A stretch of DNA of 64,000 nucleotides from Lactiplantibacillus xiangfangensis (GTDB lineage Bacteria; Bacillota; Bacilli; Lactobacillales; Lactobacillaceae). Below, piece after piece: positions 54,231 to 64,000 of this stretch. The translations under genes and the position numbers were made by a program. Where the stretch lies: assembly GCF_001438845.1 (NCBI RefSeq), contig NZ_JQCL01000080.1, forward strand, positions 286,073 through 350,072. Reading direction: 5' to 3'. Position 1 is the first letter of the stretch; every line of letters starts with the position of its first letter. Under the pieces are notes generated by a model, which worked only from the letters and a program-made list of their open reading frames with translations, made no database searches and was not told the origin of the DNA.

Positions 54231-55568
54231 TTATTTTCTTTCCCCCGGAACAATTAAGAAAATTGCGGCCAACAAAGCCAAGAGCAATAATCCTGATCCG
54301 GTTAAAATGGCGTTTCTAAAACCAAGTACCGAATTATTAGTCATATTCTGAACCGCAACTAAAATCGACAAGCCCACTGAGCCACCAATTTGGTGCATCA
54401 CGTTGACCACGCCAGAAGCCGCCCCAGCATCGGCCCCCTGAGTATGCGCAACACCAGCTGCGGTGAACGGGCTAAGTGCTAAGCCTTGGCCAACCCCAAT
54501 AACGACCATCGGCAACGCAATTCCCACCCAGTAGCCAATGCTCGGCGCAAAGAAGCTCAGCCAGAACATCCCTAACAATGTCAGACCAATTCCAGTCACC
54601 AGTAAACCACCGTTCCCCCATTTAGCCGTCAAGCGCGCGACTTGCAACGCCACAATGAAGTTCACAATGGTTAACGGGAAGAAGGCAACGCCCGCCATCA
54701 AAGCGCTAAAACCTAATTGATTTTGCATCAATTGCGGCGTAATGAACCAAAAGCCCAACATCGCGCCCAAATACAGGAACCGGCCGAGATACGCTCCAAC
54801 CCGTTCACGGTCTGCAAACAATCGTAACGGCATAATTGGTTGCGCCGTTTTCCATTCCTGATAAATGAACCCCGTTAACATCACAACGGCTAAAACTAAG
54901 GCTGGCAGCTTCGCCCAAGTCCCAACAATACTATAAACTAGGGCGCTCATCCCAATAAGCGACGTAATCGTACCAACCCAGTCGAGTTTGCCATCAGCTT
55001 GACCATGGTCGGCCTTCAAATGACGAATCGCCAAGTAAAGCATCCAAATACTGATGGGCACGTTGATGAAAAAGCCGACCCGCCAAGTTAGTAAACTAGC
55101 AAAAATGCCACCAATTACTAAACTCACACTAGCACCAATCCCCGCCATTGCACCATAATAAGCAATCGCGCGAACCCGGGCCGGGCCCTCATAAGTATCC
55201 ATTAAAATAGCCAGCGTTGTGGGTGCTAAAATGGCTGAACCAATCCCCTGAAAAGCACGGGCGGCAATAATCATCGGGGCGTTGAACGCTAACCCCACGA
55301 TCAGGGAACCTAGCCCAAAGATAACCAAGCCAATTTCAAAAACTCGGCGGCGACCAAACAAGTCCCCAGCGCGACCGCCAAGCAGCAGGAACCCACCGAA
55401 GGTCAACGAATACGCACTGCTGACCCAGGACAGGGTCTGCTGGTTCAGTCGCAATTCCTGGGCGATTTTCACCGTCACCGTAAAGATAATCGAATTATCC
55501 AGCAAAATCATAAAGTAGCTAAATAGAATAATTAATAGAATCCAGTCAAAACGTTTGTTTTTTGTCAT
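54231..55568 (-). CDS. MFS drug-efflux transporter, EmrB/QacA (DHA2) type
   Basis: 445 residues from the ATG at 55568, 6 bases after AAGGAG; the 29-residue extension upstream is rejected. FDWILLIILFSYFMILLDNSIIFTVTVKIAQEL is the DHA2 helix 1 with D and N/D, followed by SAYSLTFGGFLLLGGRAGDLFGRRRVF (motif A). About 12-14 helices. Probably proton-driven export of toxic compounds. The SDR and SnoaL-like genes downstream may share its regulation; no regulator is adjacent. Confidence 0.88.
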   Translation of the reverse strand: MTKNKRFDWILLIILFSYFMILLDNSIIFTVTVKIAQELRLNQQTLSWVSSAYSLTFGGFLLLGGRAGDLFGRRRVFEIGLVIFGLGSLIVGLAFNAPMIIAARAFQGIGSAILAPTTLAILMDTYEGPARVRAIAYYGAMAGIGASVSLVIGGIFASLLTWRVGFFINVPISIWMLYLAIRHLKADHGQADGKLDWVGTITSLIGMSALVYSIVGTWAKLPALVLAVVMLTGFIYQEWKTAQPIMPLRLFADRERVGAYLGRFLYLGAMLGFWFITPQLMQNQLGFSALMAGVAFFPLTIVNFIVALQVARLTAKWGNGGLLVTGIGLTLLGMFWLSFFAPSIGYWVGIALPMVVIGVGQGLALSPFTAAGVAHTQGADAGAASGVVNVMHQIGGSVGLSILVAVQNMTNNSVLGFRNAILTGSGLLLLALLAAIFLIVPGERK

Positions 55569-55719
55569 GTCATGCTCCTTGTCTTTAAGTGAATAAGTGC
55601 AGTTTAGCCCCTTGAAGCTACTGCAAGGCAAGGAAAAATTTGAAGCTTTTTTCAAATTAATTTAATAATCATTTTTTAAGCTGTCACCGTCACTACGCGG
55701 GCTAACAGTGAGGCCATAC

Positions 55720-55896
55720 AAAAAACGCTCTGACCTCGTTTAGCCAGAACGTCTATTTAACTTGCTTTTAACATTATCATGCCTAAAAATTGAAAGGCCT
55801 TAAATTACCGTTTATCCGCTTCGTCGAGTAGGATTGGTACCTGTGAAGGAATGTTTCCGGCCACACTACGATTGAGAACATCGACTCCGCTCAAAT
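55720..55896 (-). ncRNA. candidate small RNA with own promoter and terminator
   Basis: The minus strand has TATAAT at 55903-55908 (weak -35), then about 175 bases without an ORF, then a terminator at 55720-55752 (ACGTTCTGGC / GGTCAGAGCGT, TTTTTT). The body folds as a long irregular hairpin: GTCGA...TCGAC, GTAG...CTAC, TGTG...CACA, GGAA...TTCC nested in that order (about 55815-55880). It may also be the 3' untranslated part of nfo. I cannot assign a known RNA family. Confidence 0.45.
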
Positions 55897-55924
55897 CCAC
55901 CCATTATATCACTGTGCAATCAAA

Positions 55925-56096
55925 GGTTGTCACTGATGGCATCGGTCGTGAAGGTGGCCTTTGACCGGTGAATTTTTCCGGTCTTAGACCACGGACGGTC
56001 CGGGACAATTGCGATTTTTGCAATCGTTCCGGGCGAGGGGCAAGACGCTTCTCAGGCTTGACCCGGTCCCACGACCGCATGTCATCAGTGACGACC
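55925..56096. repeat. GC-rich structured element with 26-bp imperfect inverted ends
   Basis: The left arm 55925-55950 and the right arm 56070-56096 are reverse complements apart from three or four differences. Between them lie several smaller hairpins, including GACCGG...CCGGTC and CCGG-ACAATTGC...GCAAT-GTTCCGG. GC content is well above the surroundings. It lies between the nfo stop and the candidate RNA. No coding frame is convincing. Confidence 0.65.
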
Positions 56097-56133
56097 GGAT
56101 CAGATGACAAATCAACTTGACTACTAGTATGTT

Positions 56134-57030
56134 TTACCGCTCATTTTCAACGTCATCAAGTAAGTTTTTATTGAATTGACCAGCCCGTAGCATGGCAATT
56201 TCATACTTATAAGGAGCGTGTTGGTGCTTCTTGTCCTCGCCAACGTACGGCGTTTCCAAAATTTTACTAATATTATCTAGTTGTGGGTGGTGACAAACGT
56301 AGTTCAAGGCGTCAAAGCCAATGGTCCCCATTCCAATATTCGTATGGCGGTCCTTATGGGCGCCCTGGGGATTCTTGGAATCGTTCAAATGAACAACCTT
56401 TAAGCGGTCCAGCCCAATCACGTGATCAAACTCATTTAAGACCCCGTCAAAATCATTTTTAATGTCATAGCCCGCATCACTCGTATGACACGTATCAAAC
56501 GTTACCGACAGTTTTTCATTGTACGTGACCCCGTCGATCATGGCTGCAATTTCTTCAAACGTCCGGCCAACTTCAGTCCCTTTGCCCGCCATCGTTTCAA
56601 TGGCAATTTGAATCTTTTGATCAGGGCGAATCACTTCATTTAAGCCCTTCACGATTTGGGCAATGGCAACGTCGGCACCCGCACCAACGTGAGCGCCGGG
56701 ATGCAAGGTTAATTGGGTCGCCCCAACCGCTTCAGCCCGCTCGATTTCATGATACAAGAAGTCCGTTGCAAACTCAAAATACCCGGGCTTGGTCGTATTA
56801 CCAAGGTTCACAATGTACGGCGCGTGAACCACAATCTGTTGCAAATCATTGGCCGCGATAACCGGTTGCGCCGCGGCAATGTTTAATTCATCGATTGGTT
56901 TCCGGCGCGTATTTTGCGGTGCGCCCGTATAAATCATAAAGGTGTTCGCTCCGTAACTGGCCGCTTCTTCCGCGGAACCCAGCAACATCTTTGGTGCTTT
57001 CATTGATACGTGTGATCCAAGTCGTAACAT
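56134..57030 (-). CDS. nfo: endonuclease IV
   Basis: 298 residues of the AP endonuclease 2 family. [102 protein letters not shown] contain the zinc ligands (His, Glu, Asp). It cuts abasic sites in base-excision repair. Confidence 0.97.
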   Translation of the reverse strand: MLRLGSHVSMKAPKMLLGSAEEAASYGANTFMIYTGAPQNTRRKPIDELNIAAAQPVIAANDLQQIVVHAPYIVNLGNTTKPGYFEFATDFLYHEIERAEAVGATQLTLHPGAHVGAGADVAIAQIVKGLNEVIRPDQKIQIAIETMAGKGTEVGRTFEEIAAMIDGVTYNEKLSVTFDTCHTSDAGYDIKNDFDGVLNEFDHVIGLDRLKVVHLNDSKNPQGAHKDRHTNIGMGTIGFDALNYVCHHPQLDNISKILETPYVGEDKKHQHAPYKYEIAMLRAGQFNKNLLDDVENER

Positions 57031-57123
57031 AACATCCCATCCTTCACTTATGATTAAAATTGCACTGGTCTAATTGCCAAATCAACCCGGTACCCAACTA
57101 AATAGTACGCCTATTTCATTATA

Positions 57124-57164
57124 CAAAAAAATGGTTACTTCGGCATTACCCGACGCAACCATTA
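57124..57164 (-). terminator. terminator after tagG
   Basis: Minus strand AATGGTT / AACCATT stem with inner CGG / CCG pairs and seven T; only 12 bases past the stop. Confidence 0.8.
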
Positions 57165-57175
57165 TATTTTTAAAA

Positions 57176-57994
57176 TTAAATCATATCGACGAAACGGGAA
57201 CGGAACTTGTAGTGCAGGTGCGACCCAACTAACAAGAAGAAGAGCACGACGCCCCAGAAAATCAGGGTTAAAATCGGCTGACTCCACATGTAACTGTCTG
57301 ACCCTTGGTGGAACATCGAGTTCCGAAATCCGTTGATCACGTAGAAGAACGGGTTTAACTGTAAGATTCGGACAAATGGCGCTGGAAAACCAGTTGTTTG
57401 GAAGTTGAACAAAACACCTGACAAGTAGAACAGCATCCGCATTAAGGATTGCAATAAGATTTGCCAATCCCGGACTAACACGGAAACGGTTGAATTAAAG
57501 ATGCTAAGCGCAAACATCAGCGCCATCATACAAATGAAGTAGTAGATCCATTGCAACCACTGCACAGCTGGGTAAACGCCGTTAAAGAAGCCCAGTGCAA
57601 TTGAAAACACCAGCATCGTCCAGAAGGAGTTTAAATTACCAATAATCCGAATCGAAGGTAATACCGAAACCGGAAACTTCATTTTAGACACCATGTTGAC
57701 TCGCTGGTAGATACTCTTAGAACCGTCCAAGATTGCCCGGTTCATGAAGAACCAAGGGGTAATCCCAATAACCATCCACATTAAATAGGACACACCATCA
57801 AGATTACTACCTTTTTTAAAGCCACCACTAAAGACGATCCAGTAAATCCCGATTTGAATTAACGGGTATAAATATTCCCAGGCCAATCCCAAGTAATGGT
57901 TTTGATAGCTAGCTTGATCTTCATAGTTGGAGATCCGCCAAATGATGCCCCAATTCTGGAATTGTTCCTTAATAATTGATACGACCTCTTTCAA
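57176..57994 (-). CDS. tagG: teichoic acid ABC transporter permease, TagG type
   Basis: 272 residues, start TTG after AGGGAG. ABC-2 permease with six helices: YLGLAWEYLYPLIQIGIYWIVFSGGFKKG, then GITPWFFMNRAILDGSKSIYQRVNMVSKMKFPVSVLPS and LNPFFYVINGFRNSMFHQGS are the TagG signatures. It flips wall teichoic acid polymer across the membrane together with a TagH ATPase. No TagH is present in the window, the next gene downstream being nfo. Confidence 0.9.
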   Translation of the reverse strand: MKEVVSIIKEQFQNWGIIWRISNYEDQASYQNHYLGLAWEYLYPLIQIGIYWIVFSGGFKKGSNLDGVSYLMWMVIGITPWFFMNRAILDGSKSIYQRVNMVSKMKFPVSVLPSIRIIGNLNSFWTMLVFSIALGFFNGVYPAVQWLQWIYYFICMMALMFALSIFNSTVSVLVRDWQILLQSLMRMLFYLSGVLFNFQTTGFPAPFVRILQLNPFFYVINGFRNSMFHQGSDSYMWSQPILTLIFWGVVLFFLLVGSHLHYKFRSRFVDMI

Positions 57995-58034
57995 GGCACT
58001 GACACTCCCTATCTTTCATTGTGACATAACTAGT

Positions 58035-59171
58035 TTATTTTGGATAAAAGTAAGCTAAAGTCCGCTCAGTCGCGTGACCGTCATTATACGTGTTCCACAG
58101 CTGATTAAACGCTGCGACCCGCGGTGCTACGGCGGGTGCTGCTAACTCGTCATTCAGCGCAGCCATCGTTGTCACCATCGGTCCCGGCGCCCAGGCTTTG
58201 AAATCCGCCTGCAGCCCGACCGCTTGATTGAAACTTTGCCAGTCAAAAACATAGAATACCATTTTCTGGCAATTTGGCAAGAGCGCATAGTCAAAAATAA
58301 CGGACGAATAGTCACTAATTAACGTATTGGTGACCGTTAACAACTCATCGGTGCTAAATTCTGGCACCGCCGTTATCAGGTCCGGATATTGTGCCCGTAA
58401 CGCCGCTGCTTGCTCAGCTAAGTGCGGGTGTAACTTCACGACCAGCCGTTGATTAGGTGCCAAGTGAAGGTACTTAAAATCCGTTGGCAAGTCAAATCGG
58501 ACCCCCGCCCGATAAGTTGGGGCGTACAAGATCAACTCACAGCCCTTCAATTCAGGGTGCTGCTCATAAATTGCTGTTCGGGTGGCCGCAATCCACCCAG
58601 TTTGTCGGTAACGGTCTGAGCGTGGATAACCCAACGTTTGCATTCGGCTCACTGGTACGTGATAACTGTCCGCAAAAACTTGGCCCATTTTATCAGAACC
58701 AACGACAAAGTCCGTAATGTGATTATAAACGGCTTGAAAACGACGCTGATCACTGGCCGACCGTTCAGAAGTTTGCGGGTCACCCCAACCAAACGCCTTG
58801 ACGGCCCCGCCAGCGTGCCATAGTTGAATCACCCGCTGATGACGGTGCCGGTAGACTCCCGCCGTAAAAGCGTAGTAGTTATCGACGTACAAGTCCGCTG
58901 CGCGCGTCAACACTGGAATGCCAGTAAATATGAACCCCAGTGAATCATGAAAAGCCTTCGTTGCGATGCCATCCCTTACAAGCTTGACCGCGCCCGACTG
59001 CGCAGACGGCAAATAGTAAACCGTCAACCGATTGTCCACCCGTTTATTCAGTTGTCGAATAAAATCAAGGTTATCCGCGAAACTCATTAAATAAATGACG
59101 TGGTTCGATGTCTTAAAGTGCGCTAACCACGAAACAATTCTAATTAGCCAGACATAGATTTCTTTTTTCAA
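58035..59171 (-). CDS. CDP-glycerol:polyglycerophosphate transferase, TagB/TarB-like
   Basis: 378 residues from TTG 59171 (AAAGGG upstream; a GTG at 59180 would overlap it). IQLWHAGGAVKAFGWGDP, LGYPRSDRY, LILYAPTYRAG, LVVKLHPH and LISDYSSVIFDYALL are the conserved motifs of the CDP-glycerol glycerophosphotransferase family. The size, near 380 residues, fits the TagB primase, which adds the first glycerol phosphate, more than the long TagF polymerase. An N-terminal amphipathic or hydrophobic segment could bind the membrane. 40 bases before tagG, so one operon. Confidence 0.87.
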   Translation of the reverse strand: MKKEIYVWLIRIVSWLAHFKTSNHVIYLMSFADNLDFIRQLNKRVDNRLTVYYLPSAQSGAVKLVRDGIATKAFHDSLGFIFTGIPVLTRAADLYVDNYYAFTAGVYRHRHQRVIQLWHAGGAVKAFGWGDPQTSERSASDQRRFQAVYNHITDFVVGSDKMGQVFADSYHVPVSRMQTLGYPRSDRYRQTGWIAATRTAIYEQHPELKGCELILYAPTYRAGVRFDLPTDFKYLHLAPNQRLVVKLHPHLAEQAAALRAQYPDLITAVPEFSTDELLTVTNTLISDYSSVIFDYALLPNCQKMVFYVFDWQSFNQAVGLQADFKAWAPGPMVTTMAALNDELAAPAVAPRVAAFNQLWNTYNDGHATERTLAYFYPK

Positions 59172-59306
59172 ACCGGCCACCCTTTCACACTGTCAAATCC
59201 AACAATTGATTATATCATATTTTACTTTTGCAACCGTTCTAAACATGAATTACTTTATCGTTGTTTAATAATTAATTTACATTTGATAAATTTAATTGTT
59301 ATACCC

Positions 59307-59350
59307 AAAAATAACGGGACCGTAGCCTTCTGCTACTAGTCCCGTTATTA
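59307..59350 (-). terminator. terminator after the YitT gene
   Basis: Minus strand AATAACGGGAC TAGTAGC / GCTACGGTCCCGTTATT stem, then TTTTT. Confidence 0.9.
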
Positions 59351-59376
59351 ATAATATCTCAATTAATTGCAATGCT

Positions 59377-60252
59377 CTATGGTTTAGGCTCGTAAAAGTG
59401 ACCCAAAATCTTAACCGTATCCGAAATGCTGACAAAGGCGTGTGGATCTGACTCTGCCATTGCAGCCTTCAATTCCGGCATCTCATAACGCGTAATCACT
59501 GTAAAAAGAATCGTCTTATCGTCATGTTGGTAAGCACCCTCAGCATTATGCACAATGGTCACCCCACGGCGAATCCGGTTCTGCACGCTATCGATCACCG
59601 TCTTCGGTCGACTCGTAATGATCATCACCTGCATTTTCTGCTGGCGCGTATAAGTCATATCAATGACCCGACCGTTCACAAAGAGGCCCAAGGCGGAATA
59701 AAACGCGTATGGCCAGCCATAAACGAATCCGGCCGCCACGATAATGATTGAATTAAACGCCATATTAATGGTCCCAATACTGCGGCCCGTCTTCCGGCGC
59801 AAGACGATCCCGATAATATCCAGTCCACCGGTCGAAATGCCATTTTTAAGTGCGGTCCCGGTCCCAAAACCGTTCACGGCACCCCCGAAAATCGCACAGA
59901 TGATTGGGTCATGTGTCAAACCAACTGGCGCGATCACCTTAATCATAATACTAGACAAGGCAACGGCTAAAAACGTATACATCGTAAACCGATGACCGAT
60001 TGAACGCCACGCGATAATAAACATTGGCACGTTTAACAGGAACAACAGTGCCGCGGTTGACAGTTCAAATGGTAAGAATTTGGACATTAAACTATTAAAC
60101 AGTTGGGCTAAACCGGTAATCCCGGATGAATAAATGTGCCCTGGTGTCCAAAAGTAATTCATTGCGATAGACACTAGGATGGCGTAGATGAAGGCCGTTG
60201 ACGCCTTGACCACGTCACGATGATGCTTGGATAACTGCTGAAAATCATCCAT
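59377..60252 (-). CDS. YitT-family membrane protein
   Basis: 291 residues. About five or six helices in the first 200 residues (AFIYAILVSIAMNYFWTPGHIYSSGITGLAQL, NGISTGGLDIIGIVLRRKTGRSIGTINMAFN) and a C-terminal soluble DUF2179 domain (RRGVTIVHNAEGAYQHDDKTILFTVITRYEMPELK). Typical YitT architecture; substrate not known. ATG after AAAGGAGTACTCAATTC. Confidence 0.92.
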   Translation of the reverse strand: MDDFQQLSKHHRDVVKASTAFIYAILVSIAMNYFWTPGHIYSSGITGLAQLFNSLMSKFLPFELSTAALLFLLNVPMFIIAWRSIGHRFTMYTFLAVALSSIMIKVIAPVGLTHDPIICAIFGGAVNGFGTGTALKNGISTGGLDIIGIVLRRKTGRSIGTINMAFNSIIIVAAGFVYGWPYAFYSALGLFVNGRVIDMTYTRQQKMQVMIITSRPKTVIDSVQNRIRRGVTIVHNAEGAYQHDDKTILFTVITRYEMPELKAAMAESDPHAFVSISDTVKILGHFYEPKP

Positions 60253-60370
60253 GAATTGAGTACTCCTTTACGTTTTTGCTTTCGCTATTGTAACACGCTT
60301 AACCGCTAACTGACGCGGTTTTACAATTTTCTACCAGAAGTCTCACAGTTCTCAGCAAATCCACATCTTA

Positions 60371-60901
60371 TTAATCAACCTTCGGCGTTGCCGCCCACTT
60401 TTTAGCCACAAAGTCAGCCCGACCACCCGCTTCTTGTTCAGCAAAGACGACCGGATTATTTTTATAAAACTGTTGATGTTCCGCTTCGGCCGGATAAAAC
60501 GGTCCCGCGTCTTCAATGGTCGTCACGATTGGCTGTTCAAAGCGCTCACTCGCTTGCAACGCTGCTTTTGAGGCTTCAGCAACCTGACGTTGGGCCGGAC
60601 TGTTAACAAAGATGACCGGACGATAGTTATCACCCCGGTCTTGAAATTGACCCATCGCATCGGTTGGGTCAGTCTGATGCCAATAAATCTCGACCAATTG
60701 CGCGTAACTGATTACTTCAGGGTCAAACGTAATTTTAACCGCTTCAGTATGGCCCGTCGTGTGCGCCTTTACTTGCTGATAAGTGGGGTTCTCCGTGTGG
60801 CCGCCAGTATAACCCGAAACGACCCGCTCAATCCCAGCTAGCTGATCGAACGGCTTCACCATGCACCAGAAGCACCCGCCCGCAAAAATCGCTGTTTCCA
60901 T
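60371..60901 (-). CDS. msrA: peptide methionine sulfoxide reductase A
   Basis: 176 residues. [21 protein letters not shown] carries the catalytic Cys (GCFWC), and [25 protein letters not shown] and EAEHQQFY complete the MsrA fold. It reduces S-methionine sulfoxide in oxidised proteins. ATG after GGAGGAATCTTA. Confidence 0.96.
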   Translation of the reverse strand: METAIFAGGCFWCMVKPFDQLAGIERVVSGYTGGHTENPTYQQVKAHTTGHTEAVKITFDPEVISYAQLVEIYWHQTDPTDAMGQFQDRGDNYRPVIFVNSPAQRQVAEASKAALQASERFEQPIVTTIEDAGPFYPAEAEHQQFYKNNPVVFAEQEAGGRADFVAKKWAATPKVD

Positions 60902-60945
60902 TAAGATTCCTCCAATTAAGTTTTAATATAAATTTAACACTAACC

Positions 60946-60981
60946 AAAAAGAACGTCCAATCGCTGGATTGGACGTTCTTT
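60946..60981 (-). terminator. terminator after aspS
   Basis: Minus strand AAAGAACGTCCAATC / GATTGGACGTTCTTT perfect stem, 4-base loop, T run. Strong. Confidence 0.93.
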
Positions 60982-60993
60982 CGTTGAAATAAC

Positions 60994-62787
60994 TTAGTCT
61001 TGAGTCTCTTCGTCTGGTTGTTTCGTAATCAGAAGATCCAAGTCGGCCAATTGTTGGTCGGAAACCGTTGCCGGTGCGTTCGTCATCGGTTCGGAAGCCT
61101 TGGAGTTCTTAGGGAAGGCAATCACTTCACGAATGTTGTCATTACCAGATAACAACATTGCGAAACGGTCTAACCCGATTGCTAAACCGCCATGCGGTGG
61201 AAAGCCCATGTCTAAAGCATCTAGTAAGAAACCAAACTGTTCTTGTGCACGTTCCTTAGTGAAGTTAAGCGCCTTGAACATCTTCTCTTGCAATTCACGG
61301 GTATGGATCCGGATTGACCCACCACCTAATTCGTAACCGTTCAGGATGATGTCGTAAGACTGTGCGTGTGCTTTATGAGGATCTTCACCTTTGTTTAAGT
61401 AGTGAACATCTTCTTCATTTGGCATCGTGAATGGATGGTGCGCTGGTACCCAACGTTCGATCCCTTCATCGTATTCAAAGAGTGGCCAGTCAACGACCCA
61501 TAAGTAGGCGTATTGATTTTCGTCAATCAAGTCTAATTCCTTGGCAATGGCTTTCCGCAAGTAACCAAGGGTGTCCGCAACGACTTTGAACTTGTCCGCA
61601 GCGAATAGCAACAAGTCACCCGCTTTAGCTTCGGCCGCCGTCGTAATGGCTTCAAAGTCGCCATCATTCTTAAAGAATTTTGCGACCGGACCACTAAAGC
61701 CGTCTTCGGTAACTTTCATCCAGGCTAAGCCCTTTGCACCAAAGCGCTTTACGTATTCCGTGTAGGCATCGATCTGTTTACGGGAGTACTTGTCAGCACC
61801 ACCTGGTACAGCGATGGCTTTAACTTGGCCACCAGCCTCGAGGGCGCTGTCAAAGACCTTAAAGCCAGCGTTCTTAACGGCATCCGCCATGTCCTTTAAT
61901 TCCATCCCGAAACGAATGTCAGGTTTTTCAGAACCAAAGCGGTCCATGGATTCTTGCCACGTGATCCGTTTGAATGGTGCCTTAATGTCAATCCCCTTAA
62001 CGTCTTTCATGACTTTTTGGATTAACCCTTCCGTATACGACTGAATTTCTTCGGCCGTCAAGAAGGACGTTTCCATATCAATCTGCGTAAATTCAGGTTG
62101 ACGGTCTCCACGTAAGTCTTCATCACGAAAACAACGGGCAATCTGGTAGTAACGGTCGAAACCGGCACCCATTAATAACTGCTTAAAGAGTTGTGGTGAT
62201 TGTGGTAACGCGTAGAAGTGACCTTGGTAGATCCGTGATGGTACTAAGTAGTCCCGGGCCCCTTCTGGTGTTGATTTTGTCAAAAATGGCGTTTCAATAT
62301 CGTAAAATTCGTTATCGTCAAAGTAACGGTGCGCTGCCTTAGTGATTCCATTACGAATCTTCAAGCCGCGTTGCATTTCAGGCCGACGTAAGTCTAAGTA
62401 ACGGTACTTCAACCGTAATTCGTCTGAAACGTTGATGTTATCTTGAATGTAAAATGGTGGGGTTTTGGCCTTGTTTAAGATTTTAGCCGAGTGGATTTCA
62501 ACTTCCACCTTACCAGTCTTCATCCGATCATTGATTGCATCGGCGTTTCGGTCAACCACTTTTCCTTGAACTTCAATCACGTATTCGCTACGTAATTGAT
62601 CCGCAACGTCCAAGGCGTCCTGTGAAAATTCTTGACTAAAAACTAATTGGACGATGCCTTCACGGTCCCGTAAATCAATAAAGATCAGGCTCCCAAGGTC
62701 CCGGCGTTTTTGTACCCAGCCTTGTAAAGTGACTTCTTGACCTAAATAATCTTCATTAACTAGGCCCGCATAAGTCGTTCTTTTCAT
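60994..62787 (-). CDS. aspS: aspartyl-tRNA synthetase
   Basis: 597 residues, bacterial-type class IIb enzyme. N-terminal OB fold ([29 protein letters not shown]), motif 2 [18 protein letters not shown], the bacterial GAD insert (about 290-400), HHPFTMP and motif 3 [15 protein letters not shown]. Charges tRNA-Asp. It follows hisS by 13 bases; hisS-aspS is the usual operon in Bacilli. Confidence 0.98.
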   Translation of the reverse strand: MKRTTYAGLVNEDYLGQEVTLQGWVQKRRDLGSLIFIDLRDREGIVQLVFSQEFSQDALDVADQLRSEYVIEVQGKVVDRNADAINDRMKTGKVEVEIHSAKILNKAKTPPFYIQDNINVSDELRLKYRYLDLRRPEMQRGLKIRNGITKAAHRYFDDNEFYDIETPFLTKSTPEGARDYLVPSRIYQGHFYALPQSPQLFKQLLMGAGFDRYYQIARCFRDEDLRGDRQPEFTQIDMETSFLTAEEIQSYTEGLIQKVMKDVKGIDIKAPFKRITWQESMDRFGSEKPDIRFGMELKDMADAVKNAGFKVFDSALEAGGQVKAIAVPGGADKYSRKQIDAYTEYVKRFGAKGLAWMKVTEDGFSGPVAKFFKNDGDFEAITTAAEAKAGDLLLFAADKFKVVADTLGYLRKAIAKELDLIDENQYAYLWVVDWPLFEYDEGIERWVPAHHPFTMPNEEDVHYLNKGEDPHKAHAQSYDIILNGYELGGGSIRIHTRELQEKMFKALNFTKERAQEQFGFLLDALDMGFPPHGGLAIGLDRFAMLLSGNDNIREVIAFPKNSKASEPMTNAPATVSDQQLADLDLLITKQPDEETQD

Positions 62788-62800
62788 TAAAAATTCCTCC

Positions 62801-64000
62801 TTATTTGCTAGTTAAAATTTGATCAACATGGTTAAAAATATCGGCCATGGCAACTTGGCGTTCTTCACCAGTTGCCATTTCCTTCATATTTACGACTTGA
62901 TCAGCCATTTCGGTTTCACCAACCGTCATCGTATAGCGCGCATTCAAACGGTCAGCACTCTTGAATTGTGCTTTCGGTTTACGATCCAAGTAATCCCGTT
63001 CAGCCGTAAAACCGGCTCCCCGGACAGCTTGAACCAACTTAAGGGTCGTGGCACTAGCGGTTTCACCAATCCCAACAACGTAAACGTCCAACGAATCATC
63101 CGTTGGGACGGTGACGTTTTCAGCGTCCATCAAGACCAATAGCCGTTCAACCCCAAGACCAAACCCGACACCGGATACTTCGGGGCCACCGAGTTCTTTA
63201 ACTAACCCATTGTAACGGCCACCGGCACAAATCGTCGTGTAGCCTTGACCAAGTGACTTCGAGTTCGTCATGATTTCAAAAATCGTGTGGTTATAATAAT
63301 CCAGCCCACGCACCATCGTCGCGTCAACTTCATAAGGAATATCCAAAGCTTCCAAGTAAGCCTTCGCTTGGTCAAAGTGGTCCTTAGCTTCTGGCGTTAA
63401 GTAATCCAGAATTGAAGGCGCATCCGCCACAAACTTCTGGTCTTCTGGCGCCTTACTATCTAAGACTCGCAATGGGTTCTTGTGTAACCGTTCCTTAGAA
63501 TCATCACTCAATTCTTCAAAGTGTGGTTCCAAGTAATCGATCAGTGCTTGCCGGTAATCATCCCGCGTTTGCTGATCACCCAACGTATTGATGGCCAGTT
63601 TTAAATCGTTCAGGCCAAACTTTTTAAGTAGGTTATAACCCATCGCAATGACTTCAACGTCTAACGCGGCACTTTCACTCCCAAAAGCTTCCACACCTAA
63701 TTGGTGAAATTCACGGAGCCGACCTGATTGGGGCCGTTCGTAACGGAACATTGGTCCCATGTAGTAAACCTTATAAGGTTTTAAAACTTGTGGACCGTAT
63801 AATTTATTTTCCACGAAAGCCCGGACAACGCCAGCCGTACCTTCTGGCCGGAGCGTCACGTGCCGGTCGCCCTTGTCGTGAAAATCGTACATTTCCTTAG
63901 TCACGATATCGGACGTGTCACCAGCCGAACGTGAGAAAACTTCAAAGTTTTCAAACATTGGCGTGCGAATTTCTTTAAATTGATAGGTCTTAAATAAGTC
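62801..64000 (-). CDS. hisS: histidyl-tRNA synthetase (N-terminus beyond window)
   Basis: The frame continues to the last base of the window ([22 protein letters not shown]...), so the true start is outside; about 400 of some 425 residues are visible. Class II motif 2 [24 protein letters not shown], HisRS-specific [13 protein letters not shown] and [13 protein letters not shown], motif 3 [12 protein letters not shown], and the C-terminal anticodon domain ([13 protein letters not shown]...[13 protein letters not shown]). Confidence 0.97.
   Translation of the reverse strand, partial: DLFKTYQFKEIRTPMFENFEVFSRSAGDTSDIVTKEMYDFHDKGDRHVTLRPEGTAGVVRAFVENKLYGPQVLKPYKVYYMGPMFRYERPQSGRLREFHQLGVEAFGSESAALDVEVIAMGYNLLKKFGLNDLKLAINTLGDQQTRDDYRQALIDYLEPHFEELSDDSKERLHKNPLRVLDSKAPEDQKFVADAPSILDYLTPEAKDHFDQAKAYLEALDIPYEVDATMVRGLDYYNHTIFEIMTNSKSLGQGYTTICAGGRYNGLVKELGGPEVSGVGFGLGVERLLVLMDAENVTVPTDDSLDVYVVGIGETASATTLKLVQAVRGAGFTAERDYLDRKPKAQFKSADRLNARYTMTVGETEMADQVVNMKEMATGEERQVAMADIFNHVDQILTSK

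Noticed and set aside
55720-56096. Assignment as RNase P RNA, tmRNA or SRP RNA
   Set aside because: I looked for the conserved words of these RNAs (for example GAAAGUCC, a tRNA-like CCA end, GGAAGGAAGCA) and found none.
55904-56110. 68-codon minus-strand ORF rich in Arg and Pro
   Set aside because: No ribosome site, odd composition, and it lies inside the hairpin-rich element, whose pairing explains the sequence better.
1-64000. CRISPR array, rRNA, tRNA or insertion sequence
   Set aside because: I saw no regularly spaced repeats, no rRNA stretch, no cloverleaf with CCA-adjacent T-loop word and no transposase-like protein.

Overview
This 64-kb window looks like chromosome from a lactic acid bacterium of the Lactiplantibacillus plantarum group. 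The evidence is the gene order (TPR protein-HU-der-rpsA-cmk, ribT-scpA-scpB-rluB, dnaE-pfkA-pyk, dnaG-rpoD, recO-era-dgkA-ybeY-phoH), the moderate GC content, strong AGGAGG ribosome sites with frequent TTG and GTG starts, a glycine T-box, an FMN riboswitch on ribU and CtsR boxes on clpB. The species call is inference. Almost all genes lie on the minus strand. The window cuts a HAD phosphatase at its left edge and hisS at its right edge.

Layout: 1-9.3 kb holds a HAD hydrolase, a TPR protein, HU, Der, ribosomal protein S1, CMP kinase, a LysM membrane protein, RecQ and its YpbB-like partner. 9.4-15 kb holds FMN riboswitch-ribU, then a chain of overlapping genes: a CvfB-type S1 protein, xerD, ribT, scpA, scpB and rluB. 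15-21.5 kb is glycolysis and replication (pyk, pfkA, dnaE). 21.6-27.7 kb is a small membrane protein, clpB, pepT, a Nif3-like protein and trmK.

27.7-41 kb is an accessory block sitting between trmK and rpoD, which are near neighbours in other Bacilli. It holds an HTH regulator, two convergent YhgE/Pip-TetR modules with their own palindromic operators, an RpiB-like isomerase, an MFS transporter, a frame-disrupted micro-gene, a beta-helix/AAA+ ATPase fused protein with a four-helix membrane partner, a catalytic-domain-only tyrosine recombinase and a MarR regulator. This is the part most likely to hold something undescribed.

41-52 kb returns to core genes: rpoD, dnaG, glyS/glyQ under a T-box, recO, era, dgkA, ybeY, phoH, yqeY, rpsU. 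52-64 kb carries ppsR, an SDR/SnoaL/MFS group, a structured non-coding stretch downstream of nfo, nfo, two wall teichoic acid genes (TagG-like permease, TagB-like transferase), a YitT protein, msrA, aspS and partial hisS. I saw no rRNA, tRNA, CRISPR array, transposase or prophage structural gene.
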